Source: an uncultured Clostridia bacterium (GTDB taxonomy: Bacteria; Bacillota; Clostridia; Lachnospirales; Lachnospiraceae). From it: 64,000 nucleotides of DNA. Below the pieces are notes generated by a model, which was given only the letters and a program-made list of their open reading frames with translations, was not told where the DNA came from and ran no database searches. Shown here in pieces: positions 36,859 through 44,427 of this stretch; within the stretch, counting starts at the first letter, position 1, and each line of letters begins with the position of its first letter. A program made the position numbers and the translations under genes. The DNA lies in contig CAMWKO010000001.1 in assembly GCA_947174885.1 (NCBI GenBank), positions 62,001 to 126,000 on the forward strand, read 5' to 3'.

Positions 36859-36886
36859 TTGACAATTAAAAAAAATAAAGTAAAAT
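36859..36886 (+). promoter_or_regulatory. Promoter immediately before a long hairpin
   Basis: TTGACA, a 16-nt spacer and TAAAAT. Transcription would start near 36893, about 8 nt before the hairpin at 36901. Confidence 0.6.
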
Positions 36887-36900
36887 TTCGATTGTCGAGT

Positions 36901-36950
36901 AGCGAAAGCGTAAGTCCAGATTTGGAAAAATTTGGACTTACGCTTTCGCT
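36901..36950 (+). terminator. 18-bp perfect hairpin at the transcript start
   Basis: AGCGAAAGCGTAAGTCCA pairs exactly with TGGACTTACGCTTTCGCT around a 14-nt loop, followed by GTTTTAGTTT. It may be a terminator, or a 5' stabilising or attenuating hairpin for the MATE remnant. Confidence 0.6.
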
Positions 36951-37018
36951 GTTTTAGTTTGGCAAAGATGTGGGCTTGTCCACTTGATTTTGTATTATTG
37001 AAGCATTAGGAGGCAAAA

Positions 37019-37530
37019 ATGAACGAAAAAGTAACTATGAACAAAATGGGTTCACAGCCTGTAGGTAAGATTATGCTTACTATGGGAATTCCTATGATAT
37101 TATCTATGGTCCTGCAGGCATGCTATAATATTGTGGATAGTATGTTTGTAGCCAGGATTCCGGATGCAGATGGAATTGAGCATATGGGAGAATTGGCAGT
37201 CAATGCACTTACATTAGCCTTTCCGGTACAGATGCTTATAGTTGCATTAGGTATTGGTACGGGTGTTGGTGTAAATGCCTTATTGGCAAAATATTTAGGA
37301 CAAAAGGATAGTGAAAATGTAGCTAAAAACACAGACAAATGAAGCTGTTATATTGGATATGGGAAATATTATTGGTTGTGGTATTACCTCTGACATGGTT
37401 ATTTACTACATTTGAAAATGCTTCATTTATAATATGGTTTGCATTTCCAATAGCAGAGGCAGTTGCATTTTTAGTTGCAGTTTTATTTATGATTAGGGCG
37501 AATAAGAAATTCGTTTCGGTATTAAAATAA
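37019..37530 (+). pseudogene. MATE efflux transporter with large internal deletion
   Basis: The first 105 codons encode a normal MATE N-terminus (MGIPMILSMVLQACYNIVDSMFVARI, LGIGTGVGVNALLAKYLGQKD) and then hit TGA. The next 60 codons, in another frame, encode a MATE C-terminus (VVLPLTWLFTTFENASFIIWFAFPIAEAVAF). About 280 residues are missing at a junction near 37330. AGGAGG and the ATG are intact, so a short fragment could still be made but not a working pump. Confidence 0.82.
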
Positions 37531-37620
37531 AACCGGAAATTCCATGTTTATTATTATGCAAAAAGTTCTTGGATTTTTACAGAACGTAAATTATAATGAT
37601 GTTAGTTATGAAGGAGGTGC

Positions 37621-38157
37621 ATGGTAAATGATTATAATGGGACGTCTATCGGAGGTTTTTATAGATTGGAAACTTTAGTATATCATGAAATAGAGCCGGT
37701 ATTTGATAAGAACTCCAAGATATTGATATTAGGCTCGTTTCCGTCAGTAAAATCAAGAGAAAACAGGTTTTTTTACGGTCATCCGATGAACAGATTCTGG
37801 AAAGTTATAGCAGGCGAAACAGGATGTGATGTTCCTGTCACTGTAGAGGAAAAAAAGCAGTTGCTTATCAGTAATCATATTGCAGTATGGGATGTGATTA
37901 AAAGCTGCAGTATTACAGGTTCCTCAGACAGCAGTATAAAAAATGTTGTTCCAAATGATTTGAACATAATATTAAGAGACGCTGATATAGAACAGATATT
38001 TTGTAACGGAAATAAATCGTATGAGCTTTTTAATAAATATTGCGAGCCAAAGATAAACAGGAGTGCAATAAAGCTGCCAAGTACAAGTCCGGCTAATGCC
38101 GGCTGTAGTCTTGACAGGCTGGTAACGGAATGGGAGAAAATAAGAAAGTATTTGTGA
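37621..38157 (+). CDS. DNA-deoxyinosine (hypoxanthine) glycosylase-like protein
   Basis: This 178-residue member of the uracil-DNA glycosylase superfamily has motif 1 ILGSFPSVKSRE, NRFFYGHPMNRFWKVIAG, AVWDVIKSCSITGSSDSSI, and motif 2 region LPSTSPANA. These match the TIGR04274-type deoxyinosine glycosylases, which remove hypoxanthine from DNA. The AAGGAGG is only about 3 nt from the ATG, so the true start may differ. The downstream gene encodes a translesion polymerase, giving a DNA-repair pair; the two ORFs are contiguous. Confidence 0.82.
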   Translation: MVNDYNGTSIGGFYRLETLVYHEIEPVFDKNSKILILGSFPSVKSRENRFFYGHPMNRFWKVIAGETGCDVPVTVEEKKQLLISNHIAVWDVIKSCSITGSSDSSIKNVVPNDLNIILRDADIEQIFCNGNKSYELFNKYCEPKINRSAIKLPSTSPANAGCSLDRLVTEWEKIRKYL

Positions 38158-38168
38158 AAGGAAAGATA

Positions 38169-39695
38169 ATGGAAGAAGAGCATATCTATATAGCAATCGA
38201 TTTAAAATCCTTTTATGCTTCCGTAGAATGTGTAGAGAGAGGTCTTGATCCGCTGACTACAAATCTAGTAGTAGCAGATGAAAGCCGTACTGAGAAAACT
38301 ATTTGCCTTGCAGTATCACCTTCATTAAAGAAATATGGAATATCGGGGAGAGCAAGGCTCTTTGAAGTAATAGAAAAAGTAAAGGAAGTCAACATTGACA
38401 GAAGATATAAAGCTCCTAACAGGAGATTTACAGGCAATTCCTTTGATTCAGTAGAACTAAAAGCAAATCCCAAACTGGAGGTCACATATATTACAGCAAC
38501 TCCAAGAATGGCATATTATTTGGAATACAGTACCAAAATTCACAATATTTATTTAAAATATGTAGCACCGGAGGATATGCATGTGTATTCAATAGATGAG
38601 GTATTTATGGAGGTTACACATTATATTAATACTTATAAACTGACTGCCAGAGAGCTTGCCATGAAGATAATTTTGGAGGTATTAAAGGAAACGGGTATTA
38701 CGGCTACAGCAGGAATAGGAACGAATATGTATTTGTGTAAGGTAGCTATGGATATAGAAGCAAAGCATATAACACCGGATGAGCATGGAGTGCGTATTGC
38801 AAGCCTTGATGAAATGAGTTATCGTAAAAAGCTATGGTCACATAGACCTATTTCTGATTTTTGGAGAGTAGGAAAGGGATATTCAAAAAAACTGGAGGAA
38901 AACGGATTATTTACTATGGGGGATATAGCAAGATGTTCGATAGGAAAGCCTGATGAATATTATAATGAGGAACTCTTATATAATCTGTTTGGGATAAATG
39001 CAGAGCTTTTAATAGATCATGCTTGGGGATATGAGCCTGTTACAATTGCTGATGTAAAAGCTTATAAGCCTGAAGTCAGATGTATAAGTACAGGTCAGGT
39101 ATTACAATGTCCGTATAATGCTGAACGGGCAAGACTTATTGTAAAAGAAATGACGGATATGTTTGTATTGGATTTAGTGGAAAAAAAGCTGGTTACAGAC
39201 CAACTGGTATTGACAATAGGATATGATAGAGAAAATTTAGATAATCCGTTAACTGCAAGCTCATATAAGGGAGAAGTTACAATAGACCAATATGGAAGAA
39301 AGGTACCGAAACATGCACATGGTACTATAAATCTTGATAGACAGACCTCATCTGCAAAGATTATTATGAATGCTGTAATGGAATTGTATGACGGAATTGT
39401 AAACCCAAAACTTCTGGTGCGCAGAATAACTATTGTTGCAAACCGTTTAGTAGAGGAAGAGAACGTTAAAAACTCTGTTTCATATGAACAGCTGAATTTA
39501 TTTACAGATTATGAAGCCTTATCAGAAAAGCAGGAGCAGGAAAATAAAGAATTAGAGAAGGAACGTAAAATGCAGGAGGCAGTTATAAAGGTAAAGAAAA
39601 AATACGGTAAAAATGCGATTTTAAAAGGAATGAGCCTGCAAGAGGGTGCAACGGCAACCGAACGCAATAATCAAATTGGAGGGCATAGGGCATGA
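38169..39695 (+). CDS. Y-family translesion DNA polymerase (UvrX/UmuC-like)
   Basis: This 508-residue protein has catalytic motifs IAIDLKSFYASVE (near residue 11) and YSIDEVFMEVT, with helix-hairpin-helix (SDFWRVGKGYSKKL) and little-finger domains. The start at 38169 follows GAAAGGAAAG; an ATG 39 nt earlier lies within the preceding gene. It is of the longer UvrX-type found in Firmicutes mobile elements and chromosomes. It overlaps the next YolD-like gene by 4 nt (ATGA), the standard pair. Likely SOS-induced in relatives; no clear LexA box was seen. Confidence 0.9.
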   Translation: MEEEHIYIAIDLKSFYASVECVERGLDPLTTNLVVADESRTEKTICLAVSPSLKKYGISGRARLFEVIEKVKEVNIDRRYKAPNRRFTGNSFDSVELKANPKLEVTYITATPRMAYYLEYSTKIHNIYLKYVAPEDMHVYSIDEVFMEVTHYINTYKLTARELAMKIILEVLKETGITATAGIGTNMYLCKVAMDIEAKHITPDEHGVRIASLDEMSYRKKLWSHRPISDFWRVGKGYSKKLEENGLFTMGDIARCSIGKPDEYYNEELLYNLFGINAELLIDHAWGYEPVTIADVKAYKPEVRCISTGQVLQCPYNAERARLIVKEMTDMFVLDLVEKKLVTDQLVLTIGYDRENLDNPLTASSYKGEVTIDQYGRKVPKHAHGTINLDRQTSSAKIIMNAVMELYDGIVNPKLLVRRITIVANRLVEEENVKNSVSYEQLNLFTDYEALSEKQEQENKELEKERKMQEAVIKVKKKYGKNAILKGMSLQEGATATERNNQIGGHRA

Positions 39696-40105
39696 CCAGT
39701 ACAGCTAATGAACACGGATATGATGATATTATTAATCTTCCGCACCATGTATCATTAAAGCATCCGCAGATGTCAAGAGTTGACAGGGCAGCACAGTTTT
39801 CACCGTTTTCAGCTCTTCAGGGACACAGTGAAGCAATAAAGGAAACTGAGAGAACAACAACCGGAAAAATAGAACTGGACGAGGAAAGAGAATTAATTAT
39901 AAATGAAAAGCTTATTATGATAGCAGAGAATATTTCATATGAGCCTGCCGTGGCTATAACCTATTACAAAGCGGATGAGTATAAAGAGGGTGGAGAGTAT
40001 GTCAGTGTAGCAGGAATAGTAAAAAGAGTGGATGTTTATGGCAGGAAGGTATGGCTAAAGAGTGGGGAAAGTATTGAAATGGAGAATATTTTAGAGATAA
40101 ATTAA
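39692..40105 (+). CDS. YolD-like protein
   Basis: This 137-residue protein has the conserved YolD start (LKHPQMSRVDRAAQFSPFSAL) and a C-terminal small beta-domain (YVSVAGIVKRVDVYGRKVWL). YolD-like proteins are found next to UvrX polymerases and are thought to act like UmuD accessory subunits. Translationally coupled to the polymerase gene. Confidence 0.85.
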   Translation: MTSTANEHGYDDIINLPHHVSLKHPQMSRVDRAAQFSPFSALQGHSEAIKETERTTTGKIELDEERELIINEKLIMIAENISYEPAVAITYYKADEYKEGGEYVSVAGIVKRVDVYGRKVWLKSGESIEMENILEIN

Positions 40106-40171
40106 TGATGGATTTTAAAAGGCAGTTTGATGTGCACTGTAGCTTTGGAAGATTTGAAGTTAGGAAGTACT

Positions 40172-41131
40172 ATGAGCATGAATTATAAAAAAATAAAAAA
40201 ACGTATATTTGATATTATTCAGATTGGACAGCGTGATGATACCCTAAGTAAGGTATTTGACATATTTATAGTTATAGTTATTCTGATAAATATAGCTGCG
40301 ATGTTTATGGGTACCTTTAAGGAGATGTCGCGTTTTAACAGGATAATTGATATTGCAGAGAGTATTACTATTGGAATATTCTGTATAGAATATATACTTC
40401 GTATATGGACAAGTGAATTTCTATATCCTAAGGTTAGTAAGGCTAAGTCTGTCGTAAAATTCCTGCTTTCCTTTGATGGAATTGTGGATTTGCTGACTAT
40501 ATTACCATTCTTTTTCTTATCAGGCTTTATTGCATTTAGAATGCTCAGAGTTGTAAGAATATTTCATCTGTTCAGAATTAATGCTTATTACGATTCGTTT
40601 AATGTTATTACATCAGTATTATATGAGAAGCGTAATCAGATTATTTCTTCTGTATTTATTATAGTCATATTAATGTTATGTTCATCCTTGTGTATGTACA
40701 GTGCGGAGCAGTATGTTCAGCCTGATGTATTCGATAATGCGTTTTCGGGAATATGGTGGAGTATATCGACAATTCTTACAATAGGATATGGAGATATATA
40801 TCCTGTGACGATACTTGGGAAAATTATGGGAGCATTAATTGGGGTGCTTGGTGTGGGAGCAGTAGCAATTCCAACCGGTATTATATCTGCCGGTTTTGTT
40901 GAGCAGTATACAAACTTTCAAAAATATAACAGCGCAAAAGTTCAAAGAATGACAACCACATTAACAATAGACAGTAATAGTCCTCTTATCGGGCAGACAA
41001 CGAATTCCTTTGAAGCTGAAAAAGAAAAGGCAGATGTAATTGTTATTATAAGGGATGGAATAGTTATGATTCCGACTGATGATACTAAATTTAAAGAAGA
41101 TGATGTAATAGTTTATCAGGATGAAATATAG
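40172..41131 (+). CDS. Voltage-gated potassium channel with RCK-C-like tail
   Basis: From the ATG at 40172 (AGGAAG upstream; a TTG at 40127 and an ATG at 40178 are alternatives) the channel has 319 residues. S1-S4 covers about residues 27-140 with S4 arginines R123, R126, R129 and R135 (FRMLRVVRIFHLFR). The pore has the selectivity filter TIGYGD at 203-208. The last 60 residues (DSNSPLIGQTTNS, EKADVIVIIRDG, TKFKEDDVIVYQ) resemble a TrkA-C ligand domain. Kv-like subunit, expected tetramer in the cytoplasmic membrane. Confidence 0.9.
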   Translation: MSMNYKKIKKRIFDIIQIGQRDDTLSKVFDIFIVIVILINIAAMFMGTFKEMSRFNRIIDIAESITIGIFCIEYILRIWTSEFLYPKVSKAKSVVKFLLSFDGIVDLLTILPFFFLSGFIAFRMLRVVRIFHLFRINAYYDSFNVITSVLYEKRNQIISSVFIIVILMLCSSLCMYSAEQYVQPDVFDNAFSGIWWSISTILTIGYGDIYPVTILGKIMGALIGVLGVGAVAIPTGIISAGFVEQYTNFQKYNSAKVQRMTTTLTIDSNSPLIGQTTNSFEAEKEKADVIVIIRDGIVMIPTDDTKFKEDDVIVYQDEI

Positions 41132-41204
41132 ATATGACAAAAATAATCAAATAAAATGATTAAATTCAATCATTATCAAATCGAAGTTTATATGTTAGTA
41201 TATG

Positions 41205-41467
41205 AAAATAACAAAAGCGATGATGAGGAATAGTAGTTTTCCCGGATTTTACAGAGAGCCATTGGTTGGTGTGAAATGGTAGAGAAAGGAATACGAACTC
41301 GCCTTTGAGCTTCCTGCCTGAAATAACAGTAGGGAAGGACGGATAACTCACCGTTATAGGAGAAGAACATGATTGTGTTCTGAGTGCATGGATATTCATG
41401 AAGTAGAGTGGTACCGCGGAAAAGATTATTTCGTCTCTACAGCGTTAGCTGTAGGGACTTTTTTATA
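41205..41467 (+). promoter_or_regulatory. Leucine T-box leader
   Basis: Stem I begins at GCGATGATGAGGAATAGTAG, with AGAGAGCC and GGTTGGTG in order. The specifier region GAACTCGCC places CTC (Leu) at 41298-41300. The T-box bulge TGGTACCGCGG lies at 41409-41419. The terminator stem GTCTCTACAGC/GCTGTAGGGAC ends in a T run at 41466. Uncharged tRNA-Leu should stabilise the antiterminator and allow leuA transcription. Confidence 0.93.
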
Positions 41468-41497
41468 CCATAGAAGATTTTCGGAAAGGATGATGTA

Positions 41498-43489
41498 ATG
41501 ATGAATTATAAGAAATATGAGAAGGCATATTTTTTACCACCTGTCTGTACCTATGACTGGGTGAAAAAGGAGTCAGTTGATAAAGCACCTATATGGTGTT
41601 CTGTAGATTTAAGGGATGGAAATCAGGCACTTATTGAACCTATGGGACTTAACGAAAAGCTTGAATTTTTCAAAATGCTTGTAGACATTGGATTTAAGGA
41701 AATTGAAGTAGGATTTCCGGCAGCCTCTGAAACAGAGTATGAATTTGTAAGAACTATTATAGAAAAAAATATGATACCACAGGATGTAACTATTCAGGTG
41801 TTGACTCAGGCAAGGGAGCATATTATCAAAAGAACCTTTGACGCCATAGAGGGTGCACCGCATGTAGTTGTACATTTATATAATTCAACTTCTGTGGCAC
41901 AAAGGGAGCAGGTATTTAAAAAGAGTAAAGAAGAAATTAAGCAGATAGCAGTAAATGGTGCTAAATTACTTAAAGAATTAACAGGTGGCAGGAAAAATAT
42001 TTCCTTTGAATACAGTCCTGAAAGCTTTTCAGGAACAGAGGTAGACTATGCATTAGAGGTATGTAATGAAGTACTTGATGTATTAGAGCCTTCAGAAGAT
42101 AATAAAGTTATTTTAAATTTTCCTACTACTGTAGAAACCTCAATGCCACATGTATATGCTACTCAGATAGAGTATATTCATAAGAGTATAAAGTATCGTG
42201 ATAGAGTAATTATTTCTGTTCATCCGCATAATGACAGAGGATGTGGAGTAAGCGATGCAGAAATGGCATTGCTTGCAGGGGCGGACAGAATTGAGGGTAC
42301 ACTTTTTGGAAACGGTGAAAGAACAGGAAATGTAGATATTATTACTTTGGCAATGAATATGTATAGTCATGGTGTAGATTCCAAATTAGATTTTTCTAAT
42401 ATGCCGGAGATTAGAAAAATATATGAAAGACTTACCGGAATGAAAGTACACGAAAGGACACCATATGCGGGGGATTTAGTATTTACGGCATTTTCGGGTT
42501 CACATCAGGATGCTATAGCAAAAGGAATTCAGTATAGAGAGGAAAACAAACTTGAGAAATGGAGCGTTCCGTATCTTCCTATTGACCCGATGGATGTCGG
42601 ACGCACATATGATTCTGATGTCATTAGAATTAACAGCCAGTCGGGAAAAGGCGGGGTAAACTATATATTAAAGCAGAACTTTTCAATTTCATTGCCGGAG
42701 GGCATGCGAGAAGAGGTAGGATATAAGGTAAAGGATGTATCGGACAGAGCACATAAGGAATTGTCGCCTAGATGGGTATATGAGATTTTTGAGAATAATT
42801 ATATTGAATATACGCCTCATTTTCAGATTTGCGAATGTCATTTTAAGCAGGTAAACGGTATTATGGCGGAGGCTACCATAGTATATGGAGGTAAAAAAAC
42901 TATTGTAGATGCAAACGGTAACGGAAGACTTGATGCAGTAAGCAATGCCATAAAGCAGTTTTTTGGAATAAGCTATCAGCTTAGTACCTATGAGGAGCAT
43001 GCATTAACAGACGGCTCATCCTCAAAGGCGATTGCATATGTAGGTATTACCTGTGATGGAATTAAATATTGGGGTTCGGGTGTGGATGAAGACATTATTA
43101 AGGCATCCATTCATGCACTTTGTGTCTGTGTAAACAAACTGCCAAAGGTGGTTAAAAATGACCATGAAAGTGATGAAAGATTGATGGAAATAATGAATTA
43201 TATTCAGGCAAATTATAAGACTATTACTTTGGAAGCTTTGGCAGAGGAATTTCATATGTCTTCACCGTATTTGAGCAGATATATAAAGAAGAAGTCAGGA
43301 AAGACCTTTGGCGAAATAGTTACCAATATAAAGTTGAAAAAGGCAAAGTCTTTGCTTAGAAATGGCAATATGACAGTGGAGAATATTGCACATTCTATAG
43401 GATATCAGAATGTAGAGCATTTTAACAGAACTTTTAAGAAGAATACACAAATGACACCGGTGCAATATAGAACAGCGGATTATGACTAG
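41498..43489 (+). CDS. leuA: 2-isopropylmalate synthase fused to an AraC-type DNA-binding domain
   Basis: This 663-residue protein. Residues 1 to about 545 are a type-II-like LeuA: RDGNQALIEPM, EVGFPAASETEYEFVR, HPHNDRGCGVSDAEMA with metal ligands, NGERTGNVD, and a C-terminal allosteric domain (ITCDGIKYWGSGVDED). Residues about 557-663 are a complete AraC/XylS helix-turn-helix pair: ITLEALAEEFHMSSPYLSRYIKKKSGKTFGE and MTVENIAHSIGYQNVEHFNRTFKK, ending MTPVQYR. There is no stop or frameshift between them. It condenses acetyl-CoA with 2-oxoisovalerate, committing to leucine. The T-box upstream gives leucine control, so the fused domain suggests an additional DNA-binding role, which is inference. 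Confidence 0.92.
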   Translation: MMNYKKYEKAYFLPPVCTYDWVKKESVDKAPIWCSVDLRDGNQALIEPMGLNEKLEFFKMLVDIGFKEIEVGFPAASETEYEFVRTIIEKNMIPQDVTIQVLTQAREHIIKRTFDAIEGAPHVVVHLYNSTSVAQREQVFKKSKEEIKQIAVNGAKLLKELTGGRKNISFEYSPESFSGTEVDYALEVCNEVLDVLEPSEDNKVILNFPTTVETSMPHVYATQIEYIHKSIKYRDRVIISVHPHNDRGCGVSDAEMALLAGADRIEGTLFGNGERTGNVDIITLAMNMYSHGVDSKLDFSNMPEIRKIYERLTGMKVHERTPYAGDLVFTAFSGSHQDAIAKGIQYREENKLEKWSVPYLPIDPMDVGRTYDSDVIRINSQSGKGGVNYILKQNFSISLPEGMREEVGYKVKDVSDRAHKELSPRWVYEIFENNYIEYTPHFQICECHFKQVNGIMAEATIVYGGKKTIVDANGNGRLDAVSNAIKQFFGISYQLSTYEEHALTDGSSSKAIAYVGITCDGIKYWGSGVDEDIIKASIHALCVCVNKLPKVVKNDHESDERLMEIMNYIQANYKTITLEALAEEFHMSSPYLSRYIKKKSGKTFGEIVTNIKLKKAKSLLRNGNMTVENIAHSIGYQNVEHFNRTFKKNTQMTPVQYRTADYD

Positions 43490-43591
43490 GGTAAAAACGA
43501 ATTTAACATAAGGGATTCTTAATTTTGTAATTAGGGTGACAGAATTTTATGGACTAAAATAAAAAATACAAAAACTTAGGTTGATATATTA

Positions 43592-43620
43592 TTGACAATC
43601 AATAATGGTAGTAATATACT
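43592..43620 (+). promoter_or_regulatory. Strong promoter for the ABC exporter
   Basis: TTGACA, a 17-nt spacer and TATACT. The -10 overlaps the left arm of the palindrome that follows. Just upstream (about 43549-43580) ACTAAAATAAAAAATACAAA resembles one arm of the dispersed palindromic element. Confidence 0.8.
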
Positions 43621-43664
43621 ATCAAATGTAAATGAAAATCATTTTCATTTACATTTGATAGTAT
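43616..43664. promoter_or_regulatory. 49-bp perfect palindrome with central Fur-box-like core
   Basis: Arms of 24 bp are exact complements around a single C at 43640. The central 15 bases TGAAAATCATTTTCA match the 7-1-7 Fur-family operator pattern. It overlaps the -10 box, so a bound repressor would block transcription. The transcribed stem followed by ATTTTTTATTAT could also terminate. Confidence 0.7.
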
Positions 43665-43715
43665 TTTTTATTATAAACTGTAAAATGTAAAAATCATTGT
43701 AATATAGGAGGACTT

Positions 43716-44414
43716 ATGTTTCTTGAAATTAAAGATTTAAAAAAGAGTTTTGGAAATGGAGAGAATGAAGTTGAAGTTTTAAAGGGTATCAGCTTTTCAG
43801 TAGAAAAAGGTGAAATTTGTGTGCTTTTAGGCCCGTCAGGCTCCGGCAAGTCGACACTTCTTAATATTATTGGAGCCATTGATGGTGCAAACAGTGGCTA
43901 TGTATCCATAAATGGTGAAAAGACAAAGGATATGAATGAGAAGTCACTGACAGAGTATAGAAGAAAGCATTTAGGCTATGTTTTTCAGATGTATAATCTC
44001 ATTCCCAATTTAAATGTTAAGGAAAATATTGAAGTAGGTGCATATCTTAGTGATAATCCGCTGGAAATTGATGATTTACTTAAAACGCTGGGCTTATATG
44101 AACACAGACACAAACTGCCAAACCAGTTATCAGGCGGACAGCAGCAAAGAACGGCTATCGGACGTGCTATTGTAAAGAATCCTGATATTCTTCTCTGTGA
44201 TGAGCCTACAGGTGCACTTGATTACAATACTTCAAAGGAGATTCTAAAGCTTATTGAGGAGGTTAATAAAAAGTACGGAAATACGGTTATTATGGTTACT
44301 CATAATGATGCCATTAAGAATATGGCAGACAGGGTAATAAGGCTTCGTGACGGACAGATTAGAAAAGATTATAAGAATGAAACTAAGATTTTAGCAAGAG
44401 ATTTGGATTGGTAA
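43716..44414 (+). CDS. ABC transporter ATPase, MacB/LolD-like
   Basis: This 232-residue ATPase has Walker [15 protein letters not shown], the family Q-loop [10 protein letters not shown], signature [15 protein letters not shown], Walker [13 protein letters not shown] and H-loop VTHND. These match the MacB/FtsE-type group that drives FtsX-fold permeases rather than importers. AGGAGG precedes the ATG; the permease follows 1-13 nt later. Confidence 0.93.
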   Translation: MFLEIKDLKKSFGNGENEVEVLKGISFSVEKGEICVLLGPSGSGKSTLLNIIGAIDGANSGYVSINGEKTKDMNEKSLTEYRRKHLGYVFQMYNLIPNLNVKENIEVGAYLSDNPLEIDDLLKTLGLYEHRHKLPNQLSGGQQQRTAIGRAIVKNPDILLCDEPTGALDYNTSKEILKLIEEVNKKYGNTVIMVTHNDAIKNMADRVIRLRDGQIRKDYKNETKILARDLDW

Positions 44415-44427
44415 GGTGGTGATACAT

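Noticed and set aside
37339..37530. Separate 63-residue membrane protein
   Set aside because: Its sequence is a MATE C-terminus immediately after a broken MATE N-terminus, so it is the second half of a deleted gene.
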